DNA of 52,159 nt from Verrucomicrobiaceae bacterium (GTDB lineage: Bacteria > Verrucomicrobiota > Verrucomicrobiia > Verrucomicrobiales > Verrucomicrobiaceae), in assembly GCA_947471905.1 (NCBI GenBank), contig CANIZT010000001.1, positions 1 through 52,159 of the forward strand, in the 5' to 3' direction. Below the pieces are notes generated by a model that saw only the letters and a list, made by a program, of their open reading frames with translations, was not told where the DNA came from and ran no database searches. How positions within the stretch are numbered: position 1 is the stretch's first letter; every line of letters begins with the position of its first letter. Below, piece after piece: positions 1 through 8,982 of this stretch. Made by a program: the position numbers and the translations under genes.

Positions 1-935
1 TCGGGGTCACGACTTTTGTCCTGGCCGTTTCCTCCTCTATTCGTGCTGCTGACGGCGATGCCGAATGGCAGAAGGTCAATGATGTCGTCGAAGGCATCAA
101 GAATCCGAAAGAGAAGCCCAAGTCGCGTGAAGAAGCGATCGCGGCTCTTAAAAAGGGACTGACGGAATTCGATGCCGCCTATGCATCAGCCATGAAAGCC
201 GCCCCCACCAACCCCGCACGCTGGGAAGCAGCGCTGTTCGAGTCCATGGTCGGACGTGCACGCGAGATCGCCGGAGTGCCGGCCCCTGCGAAGGCGGCGA
301 TCACGCTGGCGGACATTCTCAAAGCCGAAGACGCCAAGCCAGAAACCAAATCCCAGGCGAGCCTGATTGATGTCATGGAGTCTGCTGAAGCTGCTGAAGG
401 CCCGGGCGGTGACACCGCTGCATGGATGGCGAAGGCCGAGGCACATCTGAAGGCTTTCCCTGCTGAGAAGATGAACCGCATGGTCGAAGGCAAAGTGAAG
501 AGCATCAAGGCCACCGCCGATCTCAAGACCAAGCCGTTCGAACTGAAATTCACTGCCGTGGACGGCAAGGAAGTCGATGTCAGCAAGCTCCAGGGCAAGG
601 TCGTGCTCATCGACTTTTGGGCCACCTGGTGCGGACCGTGCGTGGCGGAGCTGCCCAACGTGATCAAAGCCTACAAAGAGCTGCATCCGAAGGGCTTTGA
701 AATCGTTGGCATTTCACTCGATTCCGATAAGGCCGAACTGGAAGCCTTTGTGAAGGAAAAAGGCATGGAATGGCCGCAGTACTTCGACGGCAAGGGCTGG
801 CAGAATGAAATCTCCTCCAAATACGGCATCAACTCGATTCCTGCGATGTGGCTGCTGAACAAGAAGGGCATGGTTGTCAGCACCAATGCTCGCGGCGGTC
901 TCGAAGAGACGGTGGCGAAACTGCTCGCGGAGTAA
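1..935 (+). CDS. TlpA-like thioredoxin-fold protein, 5' truncated
   Basis: The 5' end of this gene lies outside the window; 310 codons are visible in the frame starting at base 3. The visible N-terminus is the tail of a hydrophobic signal peptide (TFVLAVSSS then RAADGDAEW). An alpha-helical Lys/Glu/Ala-rich region follows, and the last ~140 residues form a TlpA/AhpC-TSA thioredoxin domain with the redox motif WCGPC and the downstream cis-Pro stretch SIPAMW. Proteins of this type act as periplasmic or membrane-anchored thiol-disulfide reductants; the substrate here is unknown. It is a close paralogue of the gene at 27786-28616. Aligned to that copy, about nine codons are missing upstream. It carries roughly 50 extra residues between helical region and thioredoxin domain. 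The CocE-like gene starts 4 bases after its stop, so they are probably cotranscribed. Confidence 0.9.
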   Translation, partial: GVTTFVLAVSSSIRAADGDAEWQKVNDVVEGIKNPKEKPKSREEAIAALKKGLTEFDAAYASAMKAAPTNPARWEAALFESMVGRAREIAGVPAPAKAAITLADILKAEDAKPETKSQASLIDVMESAEAAEGPGGDTAAWMAKAEAHLKAFPAEKMNRMVEGKVKSIKATADLKTKPFELKFTAVDGKEVDVSKLQGKVVLIDFWATWCGPCVAELPNVIKAYKELHPKGFEIVGISLDSDKAELEAFVKEKGMEWPQYFDGKGWQNEISSKYGINSIPAMWLLNKKGMVVSTNARGGLEETVAKLLAE

Positions 936-939
936 GCTC

Positions 940-2784
940 ATGATTCAGCGTTCGTTGCTCACGGTGGTCTTGCTGGCCGCTTCTTGGCTGCATGGGCAAG
1001 AGGCGGTTCCCGAAGTTCAAAAGAACGTCATGGTGGCCATGCGCGATGGCGTGAAGCTGGCCACGGACATTTATCTGCCCGCTGCGAATGCGGACAAGCT
1101 GCCGGTCATTCTGACGCGTCTGCCTTACAACAAGGACGGCGCGAAAAGCTACGGCGAATACTTTGCCGCCAATGGCTACGCCTTTGTCGCGCAGGACACA
1201 CGTGGCCGTTACGCTTCGGAAGGTGTCTGGCACTGGATGACCGACGACGGTGTCGATGGAGCCGATTGCGCCGCGTGGATTGCCGCGCAGCCGTGGTCGA
1301 ACGGGAAGATCGGCATGGTGGGCACCTCGTATGTCGGCGGCACGCAGCATGCGATGGCGCTCGAAAAAGTGCCGCAGCTCACCACCGTCATTCCCGTCGA
1401 TGCCGTGTCCAACATGGGCCGCCAGAGCATGCGGAATGCGGGTGCGTTTGAAATGCGCTTCTGGAACTGGATCATGCTCAATGCCGGAAAGGGCAGCAAC
1501 GCCGCGCTTGATCCCGCCACGCAGAACGAACTCAAGGAGATGGCGGACCATCGCTGGGATTATCTTTCGCTGCTGCCGCTGCGCCCCGGCTCCACGCCGC
1601 TGAAGTTGGCTCCCGAGTATGAGGACTGGCTCATCCAGGCCATGCGCCACGCCAAGGACGACGCGTTCTGGAAGCAGAACAACATCCTGGCCGATCCTTC
1701 GCGCTACAAGGACATGCCCGTCTATCTCGTCGGCGGCTGGTATGACTCGTGGGCCGGCAACACCTCTGCCAATTTCACCGCGCTGTCGAAGACGTTGAAA
1801 AGCGATGTTTATCTCATCATGGGACCGTGGATTCATGGTGCGCAGGGAAAATCTGCGCACGGTCAGGTCGATTTCGGTGCTGCAGCGGCCATCGAAGATC
1901 AGCTTGCCTGGCGCAAGGAGTGGTTTGATCACTGGATGAAGGGTCTCGACAACAGCGTCGGCAAATCCGCGCCTTTCGCCAAAAAGGTGCGCATTTTCGT
2001 CATGGGCACCGGCGACGGCAGCAAGACCAAGGAAGGCCTGCTCAATCACGGCGGTCAGTGGCGCGATGAAAAAGAGTGGCCGTTGGCCCGCATGAAGCGC
2101 ACACCGTTCTATTTGTATCCCGACGGACTGTTGAGTGATGTGAAGCCGAAAAGCGAGAGCGGATGGACGACTTATGCGTTTGATCCAAACAATCCCGTGC
2201 CCACGCTCGGTGGCAACATTTCCTCAGGCGACGGCATCATGCAGCAGGGCGCGTGGGACCAGCGCGGCAGTGAAAAATTCTGGAACTGGACGAAGCCCAT
2301 TCCGCTGTCCGCCCGCCGCGACGTGCTCGTGTTTCAAACCGCGCAGCTCGCTGAAGACATTGAAATTACCGGTGAGATCGAAGTGAAGCTCTGGGCCTCT
2401 TCTTCCGCCGTGGACACCGACTTCACCGCCAAACTCATCGACGTTTATCCGCCCAGCGCCGACTGGCCGCATGGCTTCGATCTCAACCTCGAAGACGGCA
2501 TCATCCGCGCCCGTTTCCGCGAATCACTCCAGGAAGAAAAACTCATGGAACCCGACAAAGTGTATCCCTTCACGATCAAGCTTTACCCCACGAGCAACGT
2601 CTTCAAAAAAGGTCATCGCATTCGTTTGGACATCAGCAGCAGCAACTTCCCACGATTCGACGTGAATCCGAATACTGGCGAACCGCTCCAGCAGCATCGT
2701 CGCACGGTCATCGCCACGAACACCGTCTATTCCGACCACGAGCATCCATCGCACATCGTGCTGCCGTTTGTACCTCAGCGTTGA
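940..2784 (+). CDS. Secreted CocE/NonD (X-Pro dipeptidyl-peptidase S15) family hydrolase
   Basis: This 614-residue protein belongs to the CocE/NonD serine hydrolases, alpha/beta-hydrolases that cleave esters or acylated amino acids. The start ATG at 940 is chosen because it gives a signal peptide (MIQRSLLTVVLLAASWLHG); an upstream in-frame ATG at 874 lies inside the preceding gene. The N-terminal hydrolase domain has the nucleophile motif GTSYVGG (Ser130), a likely acid Asp269 in GGWYDSW and a likely base His299 in GPWIHG. The C-terminal half (from about residue 390) is the beta-rich jelly-roll domain typical of this family, ending with the usual HRIRLDISSSNFPRFDVNPNTG-like stretch. Length is normal for the family. 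Its 3' end overlaps the convergent dehydratase gene by 10 bases. The substrate cannot be told from sequence. Confidence 0.93.
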   Translation: MIQRSLLTVVLLAASWLHGQEAVPEVQKNVMVAMRDGVKLATDIYLPAANADKLPVILTRLPYNKDGAKSYGEYFAANGYAFVAQDTRGRYASEGVWHWMTDDGVDGADCAAWIAAQPWSNGKIGMVGTSYVGGTQHAMALEKVPQLTTVIPVDAVSNMGRQSMRNAGAFEMRFWNWIMLNAGKGSNAALDPATQNELKEMADHRWDYLSLLPLRPGSTPLKLAPEYEDWLIQAMRHAKDDAFWKQNNILADPSRYKDMPVYLVGGWYDSWAGNTSANFTALSKTLKSDVYLIMGPWIHGAQGKSAHGQVDFGAAAAIEDQLAWRKEWFDHWMKGLDNSVGKSAPFAKKVRIFVMGTGDGSKTKEGLLNHGGQWRDEKEWPLARMKRTPFYLYPDGLLSDVKPKSESGWTTYAFDPNNPVPTLGGNISSGDGIMQQGAWDQRGSEKFWNWTKPIPLSARRDVLVFQTAQLAEDIEITGEIEVKLWASSSAVDTDFTAKLIDVYPPSADWPHGFDLNLEDGIIRARFRESLQEEKLMEPDKVYPFTIKLYPTSNVFKKGHRIRLDISSSNFPRFDVNPNTGEPLQQHRRTVIATNTVYSDHEHPSHIVLPFVPQR

Positions 2785-3737
2785 AGCGCCTCGTGCAGCA
2801 TGCCCATGCTCGCGTTGCCGCCGGTGAGCACACAGGCCACGCGTTTTCCCTGCCATGCCTCACGCTGCTTCTTCAGTGCCGCGTAGGCCAGCGCCCCCGC
2901 ACCTTCGGCGATGTTATGCGTCGTTTGAATGATCTCACGCATCGCGGTCACGGCTTCGTCATCGTTCACCGTCACGATCTCGTGCGCATGGCGGATCACA
3001 TGCTCCAGCGCGTCCTTGTTAGGCGTTTTGCACGCCACACCTTCCGCCACACGAGTCGTGCTCGATTGCTCGACAAATTGACGCTGCTGAAACGACAGGG
3101 CATACGCTGGCGCATGTTCGGACACGACGCCGATGATCTTCGTCTTCAATCCGAGTGCCTCACGTGCCGCCGCGATGCCGCAGAAGCCCGAACCGAGGCC
3201 GATGGGCACAAAAACGGCATTAAGATCAGTCACGGCGCGAAATAGTTCCAACGCATACGTCGCCACGCCGCGCACCAGCCACGGATGAAATGATGGCACG
3301 GCATGCAGCCCCTCTTTGGCAGCGAGTTCGCGTGAATACTCCAGCGCTTCCTGAAATTCGCGGCCGTGCTCGATCAGTTCAGCGCCGAGCGAGCGCATCG
3401 CCGTGTTTTTCTCCGGGTTGTTGCCATGCGGAACCACGATCACGGCACGCAAGCTGTTCAGTTTGGCCGCAAAAGCGATGGACTGACCGTGATTGCCCGT
3501 CGTCGCCGCAATCACGCCGCGCACCTCTGGCTGCTGGCGTTTAAGTTCGTCCATATAGACCAGTCCGCCGCGAATCTTGAAGGCGCCAACGGGTGTGTGG
3601 TTCTCATGCTTAAGCCACAGCGAGCAGCCGAGACCCGCTTCCAGCAGCGGCCAGCGATACGCTGGTGTTTCATGAATGTGCGGACGAATGAGCGCCTTGG
3701 CGGCTTCGATTTCGCTGAGGGTCGGCAGTGGCTCCAT
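2775..3737 (-). CDS. PLP-dependent threonine/serine dehydratase, catabolic type
   Basis: This 320-residue fold-type II PLP enzyme probably deaminates L-threonine to 2-oxobutyrate or L-serine to pyruvate. The Schiff-base lysine is Lys54 in PVGAFKIRGG. The substrate loop TTGNHGQS, the glycine-rich phosphate loop GLGSGFCG and the C-terminal LTGGN are all present. There is no C-terminal ACT domain, which points to a catabolic rather than an isoleucine-biosynthetic enzyme. Related activities such as serine racemase, hydroxyaspartate dehydratase or the EutB-like ectoine enzyme cannot be excluded. ATG at 3737 is preferred over the adjoining GTG at 3740. The gene is divergent from the Gfo/Idh/MocA gene across 60 bases. 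Together with tdh/kbl at 28.7-32.3 kb it gives the window two threonine-degrading routes. Confidence 0.88.
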   Translation of the reverse strand: MEPLPTLSEIEAAKALIRPHIHETPAYRWPLLEAGLGCSLWLKHENHTPVGAFKIRGGLVYMDELKRQQPEVRGVIAATTGNHGQSIAFAAKLNSLRAVIVVPHGNNPEKNTAMRSLGAELIEHGREFQEALEYSRELAAKEGLHAVPSFHPWLVRGVATYALELFRAVTDLNAVFVPIGLGSGFCGIAAAREALGLKTKIIGVVSEHAPAYALSFQQRQFVEQSSTTRVAEGVACKTPNKDALEHVIRHAHEIVTVNDDEAVTAMREIIQTTHNIAEGAGALAYAALKKQREAWQGKRVACVLTGGNASMGMLHEALQR

Positions 3738-3797
3738 CACGCATGGCTAGGCATGAACTTCGCAAAGGCAAGCCCGCTCCCGGCGTATGAGTGCACC

Positions 3798-5249
3798 ATG
3801 AACACGCCTGCCACCTCACGTCGTCGCTTTCTGCAAACCTCCCTCGCTGGAGCCGTTTCACTGCCTGCCTGGGCCGCACCGCTCGGGGCTAACAGCGATG
3901 TGCGCGTCGCGGTGATCGGATTTCGCGGTCGTGGCGGCGGTCATATCAAGGAACTGCTCAAAGTGCCCGGTGTGCGGTTGGTGGCGTTGTGTGATGTCGA
4001 TTCCTCCGTCGTGGACAAGAAAGTGGCCGAACTCGATAAGCAGGGCGTGAAGGTCAAAACCTATCGCGACTTCCGCGAGTGCTGTGCCGACAAGGACGTG
4101 GATGCGGTGACCATCGCCACGCCGAATCACAGCCATGTGCTCATTGCACTCACCGCTTTGCAGCATGGCAAGCATGTCTATGTCGAGAAGCCGGTGAGCC
4201 ACAATCTGATCGAAAGCGTCAAGCTGATGGCTGCGGCCACTAAAGCCGCCGCGAAGGGCCTCATCGTGCAGCATGGCATGCAGCGCCGCTCTGACGAAGG
4301 CTGGGCCTCGGCGATGCAGTGGGTGAAGGATGGCCACATCGGCAAGACCAAGCTCTCCCACGCGCTCGTTCATGGCCTGCGCATGAGCATTGATAAAGTG
4401 GAAGGGCCACAGCAGCCACCTGCCACGGTGGATTACAAGCTGTGGTCGGCACCGCGTCCCGAGCTGCCCATCATGCGGAAACAATTCCACTACGACTGGC
4501 ATTGGCAGTGGCCGTATGGCGGCGGTGACATCGGCAACCAAGGTCCGCATCAATACGACGTGGCGCGCTGGGCGCTCGGTGATCCCGATGTGCTGCCGAA
4601 GCGTGTGATGAGCTTCGGGCATCGTTGGGGTTATGTGGATGACGGTCAGAGCGCGAACTGCCAGATCGCGTTCCATCCGTATGAGCCAGTGCCGCTGATC
4701 ATGGACATGTTTGGCCTGCCCATGCGCAATCTTGATCCCAAATCCGGCGAACCGCCATACAAGGGCATCCGCACCGGCAACATCATCCACTGCGAAGGCG
4801 GTTACGTGGCCGAATCGAAGGCTTATGACCACGAGGGCAAAGCGATCACGAAGTTTGAGAACTTCCTCACCGGCCCCGATCACATGAAGAACTTCATCGA
4901 CTCCGTCCGCGCCGGCAAATACACCAAGGACGTGCTGCACATCCGCCACGGCCACAACGCCGCATGCCTGTCGCACATGGCGAACGTCTCCTATCGCGTC
5001 GGCAAGGCAATGAAGAGCGACGAGATCAAGGAGCGTCTGCAAGGTGACAAGTTCGGCCAGGAACTCTTCACCGAGTTCCTCAAGAACCTCGCCAACAACA
5101 ACATCGACACCACCGCGCAGCAGATCATAGCAGGGCCGTGGCTCGACTACGATCCCGCCACGAATCAATTCACCAGCGAATTCGCCGCCGAGGCCAACAA
5201 GCTCTGCCAGGAAGAATACGCCGCTGGTTTTGAGCTGCCGGAGGTGTGA
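3798..5249 (+). CDS. Tat-exported Gfo/Idh/MocA family oxidoreductase
   Basis: The protein has 483 residues. The start at 3798 gives a twin-arginine signal (SRRRFLQTS at residues 7-15, then a hydrophobic stretch ending AWAAP), so export with bound NAD(P) is likely. The Rossmann domain follows (VRVAVIGFRGRGGGH), then the conserved EKP motif (residues 130-132, EKPVSHN) whose Lys is part of the active site, and the C-terminal GGGDIGNQGPHQYD motif with the His/Asp that contact substrate. Family members oxidise or reduce sugars and polyols, and exported versions are abundant in Planctomycetes and Verrucomicrobia, where some act on glycans. The reading frame is open for over 400 bases upstream, but that stretch is antisense to the dehydratase and is not coding. 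The substrate is unknown. Confidence 0.92.
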   Translation: MNTPATSRRRFLQTSLAGAVSLPAWAAPLGANSDVRVAVIGFRGRGGGHIKELLKVPGVRLVALCDVDSSVVDKKVAELDKQGVKVKTYRDFRECCADKDVDAVTIATPNHSHVLIALTALQHGKHVYVEKPVSHNLIESVKLMAAATKAAAKGLIVQHGMQRRSDEGWASAMQWVKDGHIGKTKLSHALVHGLRMSIDKVEGPQQPPATVDYKLWSAPRPELPIMRKQFHYDWHWQWPYGGGDIGNQGPHQYDVARWALGDPDVLPKRVMSFGHRWGYVDDGQSANCQIAFHPYEPVPLIMDMFGLPMRNLDPKSGEPPYKGIRTGNIIHCEGGYVAESKAYDHEGKAITKFENFLTGPDHMKNFIDSVRAGKYTKDVLHIRHGHNAACLSHMANVSYRVGKAMKSDEIKERLQGDKFGQELFTEFLKNLANNNIDTTAQQIIAGPWLDYDPATNQFTSEFAAEANKLCQEEYAAGFELPEV

Positions 5250-5265
5250 TCTTCAGGCGCGGGAA

Positions 5266-7152
5266 TTACTCGGCGGATGCTGCCAGCGCCTTGAGTTCGC
5301 GCACGTTGAAGTGCTCCAGCAGGCCAAAGCAGAACAGCTCGGGCTTGTCCTGCACGGTCCAGTTGTTGCGCAGGATACCGTGGAGGTCTTCGATGTGCTC
5401 TGCGGGCTTGAATTCGCTGATGCTTGCCGGTTCCATCGCTTGCGCGACGAGGCCGGCAAGACTGCTGCGCGGACCTAGGGTGTGGATCTCGGGCTTCGTT
5501 TTGAATTCAGCGGCGGCCCAGCGGGAAACAGCGGCGATTTGAGCAGACTCAATGCCGAGCGCACGCTGGCCGAGCGTGGCGACCAGCAAGACATGCAGGT
5601 AAGTCCGGCTGCCCATGCTGGCTTCACCGATGAAGGTGGGATCGACGGCAAGCACGCGATGGCCGGATTTGAGCAGCGGCTCGATTTCCTTCGCTGCGCT
5701 TTTGCGTCCGGCATCCGCGATGACGACAGCTGTGGTTTTGGCATCGCCCTGGGTGAGTTCGGTGACAGGAATCGTCCACGTGTCGTTGATGTGCAGCTTC
5801 CAAAAGACGGCTTGAATATCTCCTCGCGTCTCCTGACCGGCCTTGGTCGCGGTGGCGGTGTAAGATGGATAATTCACGACCTCGCGCAGCTTGGCTCGTG
5901 TGGCCTGCGCAGGCTCACGGTGCAGATCCTTGGCCGCCGCGAGCGCAAGTTGATGAAAATCGAGGTTTTCGACGGGCAACGGCACATCGAGCTGCTCTTT
6001 GGTCTTCACCTCGGCTTCGCATGGAATTTCCTTCGTGCTGAAACTGGCATCGCCGGGGAAGAACATGTCGCCGATCATGCCGTAGAGAGCCTGGCGGTTG
6101 TCGATCTCGAAGTTGTGCGTGCCGGGATCGGTGTTGATGTGGAAGCGCAGGCGTTCGGACTGGTTGTAGAGTTTGAAGATGGGCTCGGCGGCATCGAGCA
6201 GCGGCGGCAGGGCGTGATCGGCGGCGAAGCAGCAGTTGTCCTTGGCGTTGTAAGTCAGCAACGCGGCACGTCCGGCCATCATGGCGGTGAGTTGCTTGTA
6301 ATCGGCGACAGTGGCGAGGTCATTCGGCGTCTGTTCGGAGTCGCCGAGGTCGGAGCCGAACTCCGCACGCGTGGCGAAGGACGAATAGCCCGCGACCGGA
6401 TTGCAGAGCGTCACACGCGTGTCGAGCGAGCTGATGGTGATCGTCTGCCAGCCGCCACCGGACAGACCGCTGACCGCGACGCGTGCAGGATCCGCATTCG
6501 GCAGCGCGAGCAGGATGTCGAGGCCGCGTGACATCGAGAGAAAGAACGGCGCGAGACCGCTGACACCGCAGAGATCGAGCTGGTTCATACGTGCGTGGAC
6601 AAAACCGTCGGAACGAAGCTGGCCCATGCCGAACCATTCGACGTTGAGACTGGTGATGCCGCGTTTGGCGAGGTTGATGCAGCGGATCTGCTTGTAAGGC
6701 GCGGCCTTGCCATCCGCATCGTGGCCGTTCACCGCGAGATGCACCGGCATCTTTGCTGCGGGCTTGTCCGGCTGGTAAAGCAGCGCCGGAATCCACAGAC
6801 CCGGCAGCGCCTCATAGCGCAGCTTTTTGATGTGATAGCCAGCGCCGCCTTCGATGGTGTCCAGCCACTCGACTTTCGTCTTTGCATCGCGCCATTGCTT
6901 CGCGAGAACGCCGCGGAAGACGATTTTGTCGAGCACTTCGGAGCGCGTCTTGTCGGCAAAGGCTTTCCATTCGTTGAGCGATGTCACCTTCGGCATGCTC
7001 GGCACCCTGGGTTCGCAAAACTGCCGCGACTCGCGTTCTGGGAGGCCGCTGGGAAGAATGGCGTGTTGCAGCAGCGCTTCAAGATCGGTCGGCGGAGGTG
7101 TTTGCGCCAGAAGCGGAAGACAAAACGCGAGGAAAAGGAGGGAAAGCTTCAT
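5266..7152 (-). CDS. Large secreted alpha/beta hydrolase (acetyl xylan esterase-like)
   Basis: The protein has 628 residues and a clear signal peptide (MKLSLLFLAFCLPLLAQ). The first half is an acetyl-xylan-esterase/dienelactone-hydrolase-like domain with nucleophile motif VSGLSGGGW (Ser231) and DPGTHNFE as the probable catalytic His region near residue 360. The C-terminal ~180 residues (from about AVVIADAGRKSAA) resemble a second alpha/beta core, but no GxSxG is visible there, so it is probably non-catalytic. This two-part layout is common in secreted PVC-group hydrolases. It converges with the oxidoreductase gene (16-base gap) and diverges from the PIG-L gene. It most likely removes acyl groups from plant or algal polysaccharide, but that is inferred from family resemblance. 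Confidence 0.85.
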   Translation of the reverse strand: MKLSLLFLAFCLPLLAQTPPPTDLEALLQHAILPSGLPERESRQFCEPRVPSMPKVTSLNEWKAFADKTRSEVLDKIVFRGVLAKQWRDAKTKVEWLDTIEGGAGYHIKKLRYEALPGLWIPALLYQPDKPAAKMPVHLAVNGHDADGKAAPYKQIRCINLAKRGITSLNVEWFGMGQLRSDGFVHARMNQLDLCGVSGLAPFFLSMSRGLDILLALPNADPARVAVSGLSGGGWQTITISSLDTRVTLCNPVAGYSSFATRAEFGSDLGDSEQTPNDLATVADYKQLTAMMAGRAALLTYNAKDNCCFAADHALPPLLDAAEPIFKLYNQSERLRFHINTDPGTHNFEIDNRQALYGMIGDMFFPGDASFSTKEIPCEAEVKTKEQLDVPLPVENLDFHQLALAAAKDLHREPAQATRAKLREVVNYPSYTATATKAGQETRGDIQAVFWKLHINDTWTIPVTELTQGDAKTTAVVIADAGRKSAAKEIEPLLKSGHRVLAVDPTFIGEASMGSRTYLHVLLVATLGQRALGIESAQIAAVSRWAAAEFKTKPEIHTLGPRSSLAGLVAQAMEPASISEFKPAEHIEDLHGILRNNWTVQDKPELFCFGLLEHFNVRELKALAASAE

Positions 7153-7234
7153 CGTCGGACCACTACGGGCTCAAGGTGATGCTTTGATCGTGGCAAAACA
7201 AACGCAGTGCGAGAGGTGTCATGCTGACGAGCGT

Positions 7235-8068
7235 ATGAAATGCATGCTTTTCCGGCTGCTCTGCCTTGTTCTTCATGCCTCCGTCGCGTTCGCGGAGAGG
7301 CCGGTCGATGTGCTGGTGGTGGCACCACATCCAGATGACGAGGTGATCGGCTGTGCGGGAGTGATTCTGCGGGCTTTGGAGGCGAAGAAGCGCGTGACGG
7401 TGGTGATTTTGACTAATGGCGACGGCCATGCGGCCCTCACGGCTGCTGTGGCGAAAAAAGATCGCGAGCAGCTCACGCCGGAAGATTTCGTGAAAGCGGG
7501 CGCGTTGCGGCAAAGTCACTCGATTGCCGCGATGAAGCGTCTTGGCGTGCCGCATGAAGATTTGATCTTCCTCGGTTATCCCGACGGTGGCTTGGAGAAG
7601 ATGTGGCAGATGGATGGCAGTACAGCTTTTCGACACATGCTCACGCAGAAGCGGGAGACGTATGGCGTGACGGAACGCGACTATCACTCGCTCTCGCATG
7701 GCAAGCCTGCTCCGTATCTGAAGACAAGCGTCGTGGCCGATCTCGTGGAGATCATCCATGCACGAAAACCGCAGGAGGTTTTCGTGTCTCACGAATCCGA
7801 CAAGCATGGCGATCATCGTGCCGCGTTCTGGCTCGTGCGCGAAGCATTGCGTGTGTCGGCGTTTCAAGGACGCTTCCTGTCCTTCGTCGTGCATGGCGAC
7901 CCGCTGCAACGCGAGCCGGATGTGCGACTGAAACTTCCGCCACAGGCCTACGAGACAAAAATGGCCGCGGTCATCGACCACACGCAGGGCACATCTCCCG
8001 TGCATGACGGCCTTGTGCAGGAGTATTTGAAGCCGGAGGAGCTTTTCTGGCAGTTTCCGATCCCATGA
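7235..8068 (+). CDS. Secreted PIG-L family deacetylase
   Basis: This 277-residue protein carries the LmbE/PIG-L zinc deacetylase domain. The motif APHPDDE (His32, Asp34, Asp35) and the later HGDH (His191, His194) form the zinc site. Relatives remove N-acetyl groups from GlcNAc-containing molecules. The ATG at 7235 is chosen because it produces a signal peptide (MKCMLFRLLCLVLHASVAFA), so action outside the cytoplasm is expected. The frame is open upstream but that part is antisense to the hydrolase at 5266-7152. The stop overlaps the start of the aminotransferase gene by 4 bases (ATGA), indicating translational coupling, and the same arrangement continues into the PSD1 gene, which makes this the first gene of a four-gene operon. 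Confidence 0.92.
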   Translation: MKCMLFRLLCLVLHASVAFAERPVDVLVVAPHPDDEVIGCAGVILRALEAKKRVTVVILTNGDGHAALTAAVAKKDREQLTPEDFVKAGALRQSHSIAAMKRLGVPHEDLIFLGYPDGGLEKMWQMDGSTAFRHMLTQKRETYGVTERDYHSLSHGKPAPYLKTSVVADLVEIIHARKPQEVFVSHESDKHGDHRAAFWLVREALRVSAFQGRFLSFVVHGDPLQREPDVRLKLPPQAYETKMAAVIDHTQGTSPVHDGLVQEYLKPEELFWQFPIP

Positions 8069-8982
8069 ACGAGCCCATCGTCTATCTCAATGACCGTTTC
8101 GTTCCTGCCTCGCAGGCGAAGCTGAACATCTACGACCTCGGCATCGTGCTCGGTGCGACGCTGACGGAGATGACGCGAACGTTCCGGCATCAGCCATTCC
8201 GTGCGGAAGATCACGTGGCGCGGCTCTATCGCTCGCTGAAGTTCTCCGGGATCACGGTGCCGTTCACGCCGGACGAGATGCTGGCGCGGACGAACGAGCT
8301 GGCAGAGGCGAACTGCAAACTCATCGGTCCGCATGAGGACATCGGCATCGTGCATTTCGTCACACCGGGAGAAAATGCACTCTACGCGGGCAGCGCAGGA
8401 GCTTCGGGGCCGTTGAAACCGACGATTTGCATTCACAGCTTTCCGCTGCGGTTTGAGATGTGGCGGCATTTGTTCACAGAAGGCGCTCACGTCGTCACGC
8501 CGTCGATCCGGCACATCCCGCCGCAGTGCTTGGAGCCGAAAATGAAGAACCGCAGCCGCCTGCACTGGTGGCTGGCTGACAAGCAGTCCCAGGCCGTCGA
8601 TCCGCGTGCCATCACGCTGCTGCTTGACCTCGACGGCAACGTCACCGAGTGCGCAGGCTCGAATTTTGTCATTGTGAAGGACGACACGATCATCTCGCCG
8701 ACAACCCGCAACATCCTGTGGGGCGTGAGCCTGCAAACCGTGAAGGAACTCGCATCGAAGATAGGCATGGAGTTCGTGGAGAAGGATTTTCAGCCGTACG
8801 ACGTGGTGAATGCGGATGAAGCCTGGCTCACGACGACGCCCTACTGCATGGCACCTTGCACAAAGATCAACAACACGCCCATCGGCCATGGCAAACCGGG
8901 GCCGTGGTTCAAGAAGATGATCGCGGCATGGAGCGAACGCGCGGGCCTGAACATCGAAGCGCAAGTCTCAGGAGAATCATGA
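8065..8982 (+). CDS. Class IV (branched-chain/D-amino-acid type) aminotransferase
   Basis: The 305-residue protein is a fold-type IV PLP aminotransferase. The N-terminus (VYLNDRFVPASQAKLNIYDLGIVLG) is the family hallmark, and Lys161 in MKNRSRLHWW aligns with the PLP lysine of IlvE. The phosphate-binding region is visible as VTECAGSNFVIVKD, followed by GVSLQTVKELA. The family includes branched-chain aminotransferase, D-alanine aminotransferase and 4-amino-4-deoxychorismate lyase; the sequence alone does not separate these. There is no signal peptide, so it is cytoplasmic. It overlaps the deacetylase gene by 4 bases and the PSD1 gene by 4 bases. That placement between exported proteins is unusual and suggests a nitrogen-containing product of the exported part is processed inside the cell. 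Confidence 0.9.
   Translation: MNEPIVYLNDRFVPASQAKLNIYDLGIVLGATLTEMTRTFRHQPFRAEDHVARLYRSLKFSGITVPFTPDEMLARTNELAEANCKLIGPHEDIGIVHFVTPGENALYAGSAGASGPLKPTICIHSFPLRFEMWRHLFTEGAHVVTPSIRHIPPQCLEPKMKNRSRLHWWLADKQSQAVDPRAITLLLDLDGNVTECAGSNFVIVKDDTIISPTTRNILWGVSLQTVKELASKIGMEFVEKDFQPYDVVNADEAWLTTTPYCMAPCTKINNTPIGHGKPGPWFKKMIAAWSERAGLNIEAQVSGES

Noticed and set aside
877..2049. 390-residue antisense frame in the CocE-like gene
   Set aside because: Shadow of the hydrolase coding strand; no signal or domain.
3858..5168. 436-residue open frame antisense to the Gfo/Idh/MocA gene
   Set aside because: No recognisable domain, and the plus strand has intact Rossmann and EKP motifs over the whole length.
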